From NCBI GenBank assembly GCA_903813345.2, contig CAIIXF020000003.1, forward strand, positions 31,013,248 to 31,077,247: a stretch of DNA of 64,000 nucleotides, given 5' to 3'. The DNA is from Owenia fusiformis. Taxonomy: Eukaryota; Annelida; Polychaeta; Sabellida; Oweniidae. Positions 1-11,529 of the stretch are shown here, in pieces; within the stretch, counting starts at the first letter, position 1, and each line of letters opens with the position of its first letter. The position numbers and the translations under genes are program-made. A model generated the notes under the pieces. That model did no database searches. It saw only the letters and a program-made list of their open reading frames with translations, and had not been told where the DNA came from.

Positions 1-1233
1 GTATAGAGGTCCTGGCTTTGAAAATCAGGCAGAATGAAAACGTGAAAGGTATTAACCTGAATGGTCATGAACAGAAAATAACCCTATACGCTGACGATAC
101 TTCCCTTTTTCTAAATGATGTAAATTCTTTAAAAGCAGCCCTTAACATTTTTGATCAGTTTTATTGGGTGTCAGGTCTTAAAATGAATCGGGAAAAAACT
201 GAATGTTTCTATATTGGGGCATCGAAAGGGGACACTAGTAAAATCGAGGGGTTGAAATGGGTGGAGCGCCCTAGTAAATTTTTGGGAGTAAGTATATGCT
301 ATGATCGAAAGATAAATGATCAAACGAACTTTGGTACTAAACTTGTTTCTTTAGAGAGGATCTTAAATTTGTGGAGTAAGCGTAATCTGTCAATTTACGG
401 TCGTGTGATGATAATCAAATCTTTAGCTGTCTCACAACTGGTATACTCTATGTCTATGACGGCCACCCCTGATTACGTTATTACGCAAGCAAACTGGCTG
501 ATCTATATCTTTCTTTGGAAAGGAGCCAGTGAAAAGATTAAACGTAATACCATATCTGGTGATTATAAAGACGGAGGAATTCGAATGTTAAATTTGACTT
601 CAATGGAAAAAGCTTTAAAGATTATGTGGATAAAACGCTGAAATTTACTTTGCACAGTTCGGAGGCTTAAATTTTATCTTGCAATGTCGCTATGATGTCC
701 GGTATTTCAAATATCCCATTCCGGAGTTTTATAAGGACATGCTTCGGTATTATTCTTCAGTCAATGAATGTGATGACCCACGGAATGGTGCTGAAGTTAA
801 GAACGAATTTTTGTGGAATAACAAGAACATATTAAGGGAGGGTAAGCAAATTTTCAGGAAGGATCTATTTGAAAAACAAATACTCCAAATACGCGATCTT
901 TTAGACGAAGAGGGCAAATTCTTAAGCCATCGGGATTTCAATCTGAAATTCACGATAAATATTAACTTTCTAGACTATATGGGAATTATATCAGCTATTC
1001 CATCGAAGTGGATCTCCTTATTAAAAAGCGACCGCACAATGATAAGTGTATCAAACTATGAGCCCAGATTGGAATCTATCCATATTGCAGGTAAGATTTT
1101 TGATATTTCACAGCTGACCACAAAGCTTATTCAGTCATGTATAAATGAAAATAATTTTAATTTATCAAAAAGTGTGCAACAAAGCGCCTCGCAGTTCAAT
1201 GTCTCAGTAAATGACATATGTTCGATGGCTTAT

Positions 1234-1862
1234 GGCCTAGTCACATAGCCCGGCCGATGTCTGGCATCGGTAGAGCTTGGTGGATTTTTTGGTGCCACCG
1301 AGCTCTCCTCATCGGAAGCAGAGCTCAGTGACGTGAACAGACTCCGTCCAAACATCTTCAGGCGACCGACCGAACACCGGCCGGTGACCGTACGGAGTCT
1401 GTCTCAAAATGGTAGTTTTTTTCTGCCGATGTGGCAGCAACTACCGGCCGGAGGTCGGCCGGACATCGGAAGGAATACGGCCGGTACCCGAGCAGGTAAC
1501 AGGACACCGTGCGATCGCCGGCCGGGTTGTTAACGGGCTTTGAACAGTGACCGGCCAATGCTCTGTCCCACATCGGCCGGAGCTCGGTCGGAGCTCGGCC
1601 GCTGTCCGTTAAAAAACCTCGTCCTCTGGTTGTCTCAGATGCACGGGACACCGGCCAATACTCGGCCGTGCACCGGCCGACGTGTTTTCCGATGTGGTTA
1701 CGATGGGGCTGCGATGGCATGATGAGGGAGCTCGGTGAAATTTAACTCCGAAGTTAAAATTTCACCGAGCTACCACCGATGCGGTTTTAAGCAACAAACG
1801 CCACGGATGTCCGGCCGGTGTTCGGCCGAGTTCGGTGAAAATTGCATCGCTGTGACTAGGCC
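1234..1862. mobile_element. 629-bp GC-rich inverted-repeat element inside the LINE
   Basis: The segment begins GGCCTAGTCACA (1234-1245) and ends with its exact reverse complement TGTGACTAGGCC (1851-1862). Both sides are flanked by AT (1232-1233 and 1863-1864), which looks like a 2-bp target duplication. Removing the segment and one AT makes the LINE reading frame continuous across the junction, which is strong evidence for an insertion. The interior is far more GC-rich than its surroundings and full of CGGCCG/CCGGCCG palindromes. It has no convincing transposase; the short open frames inside (for example 1333-1533 and 1358-1720) look like by-products of the GC-rich repeats. It is a non-autonomous DNA element whose superfamily I cannot name; 2-bp AT duplications are known from ISL2EU-type elements. 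Confidence 0.75.
1729..1771. repeat. Hairpin in the GC-rich element
   Basis: A near-perfect inverted repeat of about 20 bp per arm, AGCTCGGTGAAATTTAACT against AGTTAAAATTTCACCGAGCT, is separated by a loop of only a few bases. A related half (GTTCGGTGAAAAT) recurs close to the right end of the same element, so the motif is probably part of its subterminal structure. Confidence 0.7.
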
Positions 1863-1929
1863 ATTACAGAGTAACAAAGAACAATTTTTTTCGCGAGCTG
1901 CAGTATAAAATCATTAATAATAATATTAT

Positions 1930-1967
1930 AATGAATTGAATTGAATTGAAATTGAATTGAATTGAAT
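1930..1967. repeat. TTGAA microsatellite
   Basis: About seven units of the pentamer TTGAA, with one irregular unit, interrupt the C-terminal part of the LINE coding region. It is an in-situ expansion or insertion, not the LINE tail, because LINE coding sequence resumes immediately afterwards. Confidence 0.8.
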
Positions 1968-2543
1968 AATATTTACGCGACAAACTTGTATCTGAAAAGA
2001 GTAAAGATAAGGAAAAGTGGCGCGTGTGACTTTTGTGGGGAGGAAGAAACTGTTCAGCACCAGTTCTGGATTTGCAAAAATGTACAACCTCTCATTAAAA
2101 CATGAAAATGCATTGGGAGCCAAAGGGTATAGTATTAAAGGAACAGCACGTAATAGTGGGATATTTTGGGAACTTACTTTTCAAAGAATTCAATTTTGCT
2201 ATTTTAATTTACAAGTACTATGTGCATACGAAGATTTTTAGAAGAGAACCTATATCATATTTGGGGTATAGGGCGTATCTTTCCGAGGGCTCAAAATTAG
2301 ATAATTATGATTTCTAACTTTAAATAGCGTTCTATGCTTTATTTTATGGCATGATTTTTCCTCTATATTTATGTGACATTTACAGTATGCATGTGTCTGA
2401 CTGGGATGTATGAAAGATGAGCGGGTATGGATGGGTAGGAATGTTGTGTGAAAGGAAGAACGTTTGGAGGTTGCCTTAAAATGTAAAATGTAAGAAGTTT
2501 AAACTGAAATAAAATAAACAGTACAAAAAAAAAGAAAAAAAAG

Positions 2544-3268
2544 TCTTCATTTCAATATCAAATGTTCACAGGTTCTTATTGGCATTTTACCTTTCAACTC
2601 CTATAATCTCAGATTTGGGGGAAGATAAAACGTACTATTGACTGGTCACATGACCTAACTGGTGATTAGTACAATTCATCTTCCCTGAAAGCAGGGATTG
2701 AGGACTTTCCAGGGAATTAGTTCATCTATTCCATGTCATGTGACCATGAATAAGCCAATGAGCATCTAGAATACATTTGAAGTATATAATAATATTTAAT
2801 ATTATATAGTATTTTATGTTTTTATATCAATTTGTTAATATTATGTGACTGTTTCTTTGCAATTGACAATTGATTGATAGATTATAGTTTCTTTTCACAT
2901 TTATATCATGGTTTTGGGATATTTTTTTTTTCTTATGACTAGTATATATAGAGTTTGCTTTTTCTTGCTTGGTTCAATTACAACCTTTGGTAATTTCCCT
3001 TTGGTACTTTGTTTGGTGCTTAGATATTTTCATTTACTTATGATAACTTTATCTGTTTAAGCAAATTCAGGATGTCCATAAAGTCTCTTTACACTTTACA
3101 CAGACTTTGTATTGTAATTGTAAAGAAACTCTATGGACCCCCTGTGTATAAAATATGTCACTTGTTACTGTGACAATAACATGGATAGATTTAACTGGCA
3201 AAATAGGTAGATGTGCCTGTTGCCACTATGACTACATGTCACTGGTTGATCGTAAAGATGTTATTAGG
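2544..3268. other. Non-coding region between the LINE and serpin S1
   Basis: I see no gene here. From about 2790 onward the sequence matches the region downstream of serpin S2 (about 11060-11530), so it belongs to the duplicated serpin 3' flank. At about 3072-3152 there is a short foldback of about 80 bp: GTCCATAAAGTCTCTTTAC faces a near-complementary GTAAAGAAACTCTATGGAC. A second copy lies at about 11341-11407. It is probably the remnant of a small DNA element that predates the S1/S2 duplication. No copy of the last serpin exon is present. Confidence 0.5.
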
Positions 3269-6200
3269 TTAAAATAAAATACCTGACATGAGGTTAGATG
3301 TAGGTTCAGTTGTCTTTGGGGGTACTGTTGTAGTCTCGGTAGGTTCACAGTCCCAGTCATCCCAATGAATAATCTCCCCATTATCATCACAATATGATCC
3401 ATAGCACCAGACTTTGCCATCAGGCTGAACTTGCTTTCCTTCACTCAGCGTCTCACCAGGCACACATCCACCTTAAATTTTTAAAATAAATTGTTTTTGA
3501 AAAATGTTAAACCTGTGGAGAGTGAACCTTTTTATGCTGAGAAAAAATGTTCACTGTTGGTAGATATTCACTAGTCTGAGAGATATGTGTTCATTAACTC
3601 AGGGTTTACTGTATATTTAAATGAACAGTTTAAAAAGACATTTTTGATGGGAAATTTTGAATAAGGGGTCAGTTTCAACTACATGTATTTGGTTTGGTAT
3701 GGTTCTGTTTTTGAACCACTAAACTTGGTTTCTGGTTTGGTTATTTGGTTCTTATCGTACTTTTAGGCTGTATTCTTCTATCAGTAAAAGAATATAAAAC
3801 AAATCTAGTCTGTACCATTGCCATGTATTTATTTCTGAGCTATAGGCTATGTCTTGATATTTCACAAATATAATATACAAAACATTTAAATGTTTAAAAA
3901 AGTATGTCATCTGAATCTGATACTTGGACGCTATTATCTATCCCAACCATTTTTTCTCAATTCACATCTGCAGCAGACATTTTCTTGATCTTTGTGATTT
4001 CAGAGAATGTGCTTTTACAAACTGTATTTTCCCCGCAATTAATGTTTCAAATTAATGTTAGTGAACCAAACGAGACTGAACGAAGCGCCAAGGTCAATGA
4101 TGGTCAGAGCTGAAACTTTAAATTCAGAACTGAAATTCAAAAGTTAAGACAAACCTGGTGGTGTAGTAGGAATGGTTGTGGAGATGACTGGAGTCGTTGG
4201 CACTTGGGTAGTAACATCCTTACTACATTCTGTTGGTTGCATCACACGACCCATGAACAATATGGTTTTAGTGATATCATCGCGTATCACAAACAAGAAT
4301 GGATGGTCTGCTCTAAACTCAATGGGGCGCAGGATTGCTGTCAATTTAATGAGAATAGCTGTTGCAGCTGCTGCTTCCATACCTACATAAAAAATGAACT
4401 GTTATTTCTCTTGAGCATAATTCTCTCTATACAGATGATCACAAAATAGTTGTATGAGAATTGAGAACATAGCAGAGCTTTGACTTCAGGAAATAAAGGT
4501 TCTGATTGTAGAATCAATGCCCTGTTATACCAGATGTAACAAACTGTCATGTAAATATTACAAATCTCATATAATTTCTGGAAAATACTATTTACCATTT
4601 AGACTGTGGACTACTCTGATAATTGTAACTTCTGCTTTTCATGGAAGGTCACACATTCCAACATATTTCAAACAGTCTGTATGATTATGCTGGGCACTTT
4701 CTGGGTAGTTGGACTTCATGTAGGGGTGGCAGACGTCCCCCAGGCCGATTTATACCCCCACCCCAAGAAAACCTTGGGAGTACTTTAATACCACCTAATA
4801 AAAAGAATACTAATGCATGTCATACATTCATAGTTTTTTAGTAGGCAGGGCATACCATGGTTAGTCAGTGCCAGAAATTTCCAATCTCTAACTTATATGG
4901 TTACCATGGAAACTGTATTTATATCTCAAAATCTTCTCAATTTGACCTCCTCCCAAATATGTCCCTTCGCTCTCAAAGTGAAATATTTGCAAATTTGTTA
5001 GGAATTTGTGGCTACCACTTTGTCAAAAGTTGTATAAATATGTATATATTCACACTAGAGCACTAAAAAGTTGATATAATGCTCTAATAAATCAATAATA
5101 TTTATCAAATATAGTCGCACACAACTTCTTTTAGGGAAAAGTGGGCGTGGCACTTTTTGGTACTTGCGTAATTGTTGCAGCATTAAGCGAAAAATACATA
5201 TTACACTAACAACAATTGACATTTAATTATCATCTACTAACATTGTGTAACATTGTAATATGTTCATTATCATTATTAGATACTTAAGATATTTTATGTA
5301 AGTGTTATCATGAACCTTCCTTTTATCCCTATACCATAGAAGGTGGGCATCACCAATGGTGTCAAACTAACTTTTCTGTTTCATTTATTTTTTACCATAG
5401 ACAGGGGAAAAAGCTTTACTTGAAGTAGTGACCTCATTAGGTGCTATATATATGGATAGATGGATTGATACTAGTAGGTAGATGGCAGCACTTGTGCTAG
5501 TTGGGCTAGATACTAGTGTTTACCATTGACTTGACATATTTCACTTAGTCTATTGATTTACCATATTCATTCTGTTGGATTAAAGTAAACCTGCATTTGC
5601 AATGAATTTGATGATGTTCAGATTGTGTTTGAAACTTGATGATAATCAGATTGTGTTTGAGACTGGATGTTGTTCAGATTGTGTATATATGAACTTTAAA
5701 AGGACCACTGAAACAATAAGTCAATGTTTAAGATTCTTTAAAATTATGTCAATGTCATCATTTGCAACTTTTTCACTATTTGATAATTTAACCCATTATT
5801 CTTTATTGCTGATTAAAAATTGTAAGGCATTTAAATGACCTAGTGAAGCCAGTGATATGAATTGGACTTATTCATTGATTTACAGTAAAATGGAATATTG
5901 TGAAGAACAAGAGAACTGTTCCATAGCTTCACAGGAAATATGAGAGCAAAGTCAACAAGGGATGTGAGAAACTAGGCTGTTTACATAGAGAGATTTAGAA
6001 CTCTCCAGGGAAGTGTCTCTATTTGGTATAAAATACACAGGTCTATTCATGCATACCATTTTAAATATGAATCAAAATTAGTGATATCCGTGTTTCTGGT
6101 GAAAGCATCAATTGAAAGAGACAAACATCCTACTCCTATGGTATAAAATATAAGGAAGTTCGAAGCAGTAAAAAGGTATTACCATTTTAGATTTGATTGA

Positions 6201-9200
6201 ATAAATTGAATCAGTGGCAATTTCTAAATTTTGATATGTTAAAAGAGGCTCTGTTGGTTAGATGTAATGGGAGAATTAGCTGCATGTTAAAGGTGGCATT
6301 TTGCTCAGTTTATAACAAAATTGATATTTAGCCCGAAACAGTAATAAATATTAAGCAAATATTTCATTCTATGGAGGGAAATACCTACGGGCTGTGGGCA
6401 ATACATATTGCAAAAATCATTGAAGGTGCAGTTGTCAGAATCCCCAGGCAGGCAATACGCAGGGCAATAAGGGATACATATTTTATATGCCAATAATTCA
6501 GGGAGCTGTGAAATACGCTATGGTATTTTTAGTCCCATAGTACTGAATTAGCCAATCAAATCACACGATTAATAGCAATGATGTAATAATTAGTGCTACT
6601 TCCATGAACACCCGTTTTGTAGAATAAGATTCTGATTCCCGTAAAAAAAATATGAAAATACAGGCACAAACAAAGTGCATTTCGAAACTCTGCTTTTGGA
6701 TATTGATAAATTGAATGATATTGGCTAAAAACTTCTGTCAGAATTGAAATAATTTTTCCCCAAGAAAAGTCAACATTTCAAAACAACAGCAATAGCTAGA
6801 ACTATCCTATTTAGATGTTTACTTGACACTGGAGAGGTTAAGCCAATATGGTTTTTCAAAACGTATACGTAAACGCAAAGTACATTGAATCAACATAGGA
6901 TTGTATCGCTTTAGTCTACTTCAGATACCCGTTCAACTTCAAAGTTGCGTGTTTAGAACGGGAGATTTTAAATTTCACGTTGCTATCAACGGGAATCATT
7001 ATACTCATGTCTGTTGAATACTATCCTTGCAATTTTGATTTCGATGCAGAGTATAATTCTTTCTGAAGAAGATGATGTATGTTACGCATGATTTAACTCC
7101 AATAATCTTACGAAAAGAGCTCGTTTAAAATATGTATTAGAAAACCAGCTATTGAACTTCATCAATGGGATACTATGTAATCATTACAAGCTATGGTGTA
7201 GTCTAAACAAACACTAGAGCTGAACGGCTATTTATGTGTGAACTCTACATGTATTTGTATAGGGCCGATTGATACGTTTAAGTTGCGTTTTGGATTTTAT
7301 ACGGTAGCTTAACCTCTCCAGTATGTAGAATTGGGGAATCCGGACAGAGAATATTAACAGAAGTAGAAAGATTGATAAAGAAAATGGAGTTTTAGTGTGG
7401 GGGGGGGGGCATGTAATTGTATAGTTGTTTATGTAACAATCATTTCATAAAATTGATAAAATGACATATTCTAGACAAGGATAGGCATTTGCCATCATAA
7501 ACTATGAGGGATTATGACTCATAAACTTAACTACTGGTATGGATATTTGGGGTAGTAATATGGAACATACGTTATATGGAAACTGTAACATTATAAGATC
7601 TTGTCCAATTTCAGTCATACCTGATTATAAAGGACCATTTATGTTACAGCATCAGGGCATATTACGTATAATATTAAGTTACTTAGGTATAAGTTATAAA
7701 TTATGACTGTCATCGTTTCTACTGTGCCAAAATCATTCAACCAATTTTAAAATGGAATACGAGAACAAGATTTCTTATTTTAGGTTGTATTCATATGTCT
7801 AATAATAATTGATATTAAACATATTTACTTTTATTGTTCTTATACACTAAACAGATTTGTTTAGATATTATTTTAAGTTTCAACATAACAAACCACTATC
7901 CATATTGAAGGAATCACTGAAGGTACAGCATTTTGGAAATGTGTATTGCGAAATACTAAAAGGAGTTATACCAGTACCTTGTTTACCATGAGTCAATGAA
8001 TGCATCATATAATATCTGCAAAATGATGCACTATGCAATTCATACATGGAATGATTTATTTTGCCATATTAGAATCAAGTATTATCTTTAATCCATTGGA
8101 TAGATCATGTACCTGATGTTGATGTATTGATAATAGAATCAGTTAGTCAATTGTGAGACACCATTTGTCCGAGAAAATAAGAAATCTTAGTTATGTATTA
8201 AGGCAGGGCATAACATTTCACCTATCATTTATTTATGTTTACTACATCCCCTTTACTAGTTAGTATTACCTTCCCTTTTAAAGCAGAGTGAGATATCGTT
8301 GAAATGTGGCGCTCATGCACGATATATGAAAAAATGATCATACTTCATAGTTCCACTGTCATTTAAGCCCGATTTGGTACAAATGTCAAAGTATAATGTC
8401 AACTCAAAAGTAGTTTAATTCAATGAAAATAAAAAATATCTAAATCGACAATTACTGTCTGCCATCTTAGATGCGAAGGTTACGGCCGTTGCCTTCGCTT
8501 GGTGCTGATCAGTGTCCTTGCTCTGGTACAAATTGTCATTGCCTTCTGTTTGTAACCCCTCCCTCCTCGATAAAGGCCATGAATATGAAGATGATTTAGA
8601 GGTATTATGAGATATACTAGTGAAGGGTTGTTTTATGATAAATGAGTTCATATAACTTAATCCAAGTCATAACAAGTATGCAAATCACACCAGCATGAGA
8701 TAACATCATACTCAAAGGATGGAACAGTCCATTACTTTTCAATTGCATAAAATGGCTCTAACTCTGACAAATGTATTAATCAATTTTAACTCATAGCTCT
8801 TGATCAATGGAACCATTCATATTCTAGGTACAAGTCAATGAATACGACTTTGACAAACTAAAAAGACTAAGGACCTCTAAAAGTCTAAAAGACTAAAAGT
8901 TAATTTGACCATTGATGACCTATGATAGGGAAAGGTCATGATAACACTTATATAAAAAAATATTTAAAGTATCTAATAATGATAATGAACATATTACAAT
9001 GTTACACAATGTTAGTAGATGCTAATTAAATGTCAATTGTTATTAGTGTAATATATATTTTTCATTTAATGCTGCAACAATTACACAAGTACCAAAAAGT
9101 GCCACGCCCACTTTTCCCTTAAAGCAGTTGTGTGTGACTACATGTGATAAATATTATTAATTTATGGGATCATTATATCAAGTTTTTAGTGCTTTAGTGT

Positions 9201-10717
9201 GAATACATACATATTAATTCAACTTTTGACAAAGTAGCAGCCACAAAATCCAAACAGATTTGCAAATATTTCACTTTGAGAACTAAAGGACATATTTGGG
9301 ACTGGGTCAAATTGAGAAGATTGTGAGATATAAATACTGTTTCCATGGTAACCATATAAGTCAGAGATTGGAAATTTCTGGCACTGACTAACCATGGCAT
9401 GCCCTACCCACTATAAAACAATGAATATCTGATATGCATTAGTATTCTTTTTATTGGGTGGTATTAAAGTACCCCCAAGGTTTTGTTGGGGTAGGGGTAT
9501 AAATTGGCCTGAGGGCCGTCTGCCACCCCTACATAAAGTCCAACTACCCAGAAAGTGTCCAGCATAATCATACAGATTGTTTGAAATATGTTGGAATGTG
9601 TGACCTTCCATGAAAAGCAGAATGCATTTCTAGAGCACTTCTACAGAATAGTCCACAGTCTAATTACTATTAATGTGAGTTAAATATGTTTAGTATTATA
9701 GATAATACATACCTTCTTCATTGACTTCCACAAAAGCTTTGTGTATGACATCAGTGACTAGTAGGCTGGTATCATTGCTCATCCGCGTCAGAGAACCTCT
9801 GCTGAATATGGCATTCATTCCAAGAGACTTCAAGATAGCTGTCAGTTCGAATTCATGAGTGAAGGAAAATTTTGGAAGCCAGACTTTAACCTTTTGTTCT
9901 CTCAAACCAGACAGTAGATTATCAACATTGTTGTAGTTTTTTGAAATTTTGGCTTCAAGATCTGCGATGCCAAACTTTTTGTTTGGTAGGATAACATACA
10001 TGCTCAGTTTGCAATCCTTTTCCTGACAGCCATACGGTAGTTTAAGCACTTTGCTGTCAAACATCTCATTCTCTCCATATTCAAATTCATTTGTTCTGTT
10101 AAACATCATATCGACACAAATCGTCTTTGTGGGACTAACATAGAAATCTGTTGGTTGTGTATCCTCTGGGAAGAAAGGCATCTTCCAAAGTCCTTTAAAG
10201 TAGATTGCATTCACTATTACCATGACTGTTGCAGCATCGAGTGCACCTTGTGGAATCAAATTCCCAATTCTGTTATTTGTGTTGGCCATAACCCATGCAT
10301 TAATGGCCCTCCTGACCACTTCAAATTTGTTCATGAAGTCAACTTCATCGATCTTTGCATCATAGTAGGCTTGAACATTGTCAAGAAACTGTGGGATAAA
10401 AGTGTGCGTCTGCTCAACAAAGATCCCATTGGCTGAGAGGAGGGTGCAATTGTCGGTTGTTTTAAACATTCTTTCAGTTAGTTCTTTAAATGTCTGATGT
10501 AGCTGGTTTGGATAATTTTGTACAAAATCTGTGAGCCTCATGGCAGAGATCATTTCCTCCTTAGCTTCAGGACTTGTACCCAACATTGCTATTGCCAAGG
10601 CAGTTGTGATACTTATTGGTCCAAAGAATACATTTTTATTAGTCATTGTCTTCAGCTTATCATAGATGTCCAATGAGAATTGATTGTGGGCTTTTGCTAA
10701 ATCTTGTACAGGAGCAG
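3269..10717 (-). CDS. Serpin S1, 5'- and 3'-incomplete paralogue
   Basis: Serpin-family protein, a suicide inhibitor of proteases if active. Exons on the minus strand: serpin body 10717-9713, loop exon 4382-4155, VWC-like exon 3471-3283. The body is open and carries canonical FFGPISITTALA and NAIYFKGLW blocks. It lacks the signal-peptide start seen in the paralogues: upstream sequence has an in-frame stop and no ATG, and a possible acceptor (GTTGCAG) lies at the edge of homology. The hinge reads GMEAAAATA, so P14 is Met where the other copies have Thr. The last basic exon is missing; reading into the intron after the VWC-like exon gives a stop after four codons (stop 3269-3271). Intron 1 is expanded by a 5.06-kb element. 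This is either a pseudogene or a gene with a different first exon. Confidence 0.7.
6385..6505 (-). other. Exon-like cysteine-rich segment in the 5-kb element
   Basis: On the minus strand an acceptor (TATTTCACAG) precedes 121 nt of open reading that ends at a donor (CCCGTAG/GTATTT). The encoded stretch has six cysteines spaced C-x3-C-x3-C-x7-C-x5-C-x3-C (ICIPYCPAYC, then NCTFNDFCNMYC). The regular spacing and good splice signals resemble an internal exon of a secreted disulphide-rich protein. I do not recognise the family, and no partner exons were found nearby. It could be a captured exon or coincidence. Confidence 0.35.
6831..7319. mobile_element. 489-bp MITE, copy 1
   Basis: The element starts GGAGAGGTTAAGC and ends GCTTAACCTCTCC. 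A copy of exactly the same length and nearly identical sequence lies at 43405-43893 inside TBC1D31. I saw only a handful of substitutions, mostly at the ends, so one or both insertions are young. It has no coding capacity. No convincing target duplication is visible at this copy. It is nested in the 5-kb inverted-repeat element. Confidence 0.85.
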
Positions 10718-10719
10718 CT

Positions 10720-11529
10720 GCAACAGTTGTGAATACGAAATTGATGATATTAAATATAAATTTGAGGGGTATTCAAAGAGTAGCTAGATTACCCCAATTA
10801 TTAACATATCCTGTAAAATATGAAAAAGGAGACCCCATTCTGAACCCATACTGTAAATATAAAATTGAAGAGATATTTAATATTGTAGTTGGCCCCATCC
10901 TCAGCACACACCATATGAAATAGGAAACTTAAAGGAGAATATAATGTAGATTCTCAACATGCACTGTAAAATATGACATTGATGAGAGATATTTAATATT
11001 TGGCATGTCCCCATTTCTACACAGGTTGTAAGATATGAAAGTGAGGAGAGACATTTAATAGTATTTAATATTATATAGTATTTTATGTTTTTATATCATT
11101 TTGTTGATATTATGTAACTGTTTCTTTGCAATTGACAATTGATTGATAGATTACTTTCTTTTCACATTTAGATCATGGTTTTGGGATATATGTTCTTTTT
11201 CTTATGACTAGTATATATAGAGTTTGCTTTTTCTTGCTTGGTTCAATTACACCTTTTGGTAATTTCCCTTTGGTACTTAGTTTGGTGCTTAGATATTTCC
11301 ATTTACTTATGATAACTTTATCTCTTTAACAAATTCAGGATGTCCATAAAGTCTCTTTATACTTTACCCATACTTTGTAGTGTAATTGTAGAGAAACTCT
11401 ATGGACCCCCTGTGTATATCACTTGTTTCCGTGGCAATAACATGGATAGATTTAACTGGCAAGCTAGGTAGATGTGCCTGTTGCGACTATGACTACATGT
11501 CACTAGTTGATCGTAAAGATGTCATTAGG
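10720..11529. other. S2 3' flank with decayed copies of the last serpin exon head
   Basis: No intact gene is visible. On the minus strand three places read (T)TTTACAG followed by a short stretch resembling the first 15-20 bases of the last serpin exon (CATGTATTGAGAATGGAG): one starting near 10960 (TGCATGTTGAGAAT), one near 10850 (TATGGGTTCAGAATGG) and one near 10810. The flanking intron-like sequence (GGCCCCAT... and ATATTTAATATT) is also repeated. The rest of the exon, with its cysteines and stop, is absent. From about 11060 the sequence matches the S1 3' flank, including the small foldback at about 11341-11407. Confidence 0.45.

Larger units (their letters stand above)
1..2543 (+). mobile_element. 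Tx1/L1-like LINE, 3' half, decayed
   Basis: This is a non-LTR retrotransposon cut by the left edge of the window. The first reading frame (18-641) carries the reverse-transcriptase core motif YADDT followed by the GLKMNREKTE and LGV blocks of the palm/thumb. A stop and frame change near 640 lead into a second frame (about 643-1240) that starts with GGLNFILQ, a typical post-RT segment. The frame is then interrupted by a foreign element at 1234-1862 and by a TTGAA microsatellite. It resumes with IYATNLYLKR and a C-terminal CCHC knuckle (CDFCGEEETVQHQFWIC, about 2025-2080), and a further shifted frame runs to about 2317. An A-rich tail at 2524-2542 marks the 3' end. The order RT, linker, CCHC and poly(A) matches the Tx1/L1 type. 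Multiple frameshifts mean the copy is dead. Confidence 0.8.
4600..9662. mobile_element. 5.06-kb element with about 750-bp terminal inverted repeats
   Basis: The ends read TAGACTGTGGACTA and TAGTCCACAGTCTA. The two arms, about 4600-5350 and 8905-9662, are inverted copies of each other at high similarity over roughly 750 bp. Direct ATT triplets flank the element. The orthologous intron in serpin S2 (12642-12871) is about 230 bp and reads straight through the insertion point, so it serves as an empty site. The interior (about 5350-8905) has no recognisable transposase. It contains a 489-bp MITE at 6831-7319 and an exon-like cysteine-rich segment at 6385-6505. Apparent open frames in the arms (such as 4641-4841 and its inverted twin 9411-9611) are equally open in both arms and show no known domain. 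It is probably a large non-autonomous DNA transposon of unassigned superfamily. Confidence 0.8.

Noticed and set aside
1333-1722. Overlapping open frames in the GC-rich segment on both strands
   Set aside because: They arise from the stop-poor CGGCCG repeats; there is no domain, and they lie entirely inside an inverted-repeat element.
4641-4841. A 66-residue frame found twice, at 4641-4841 (+) and 9411-9611 (-)
   Set aside because: It is duplicated only because it lies in the inverted arms of the 5-kb element; no known motif and no splice context.
8415-8651. 78-residue minus-strand frame in the 5-kb element
   Set aside because: No domain, no clear splice sites; composition alone does not support a gene.
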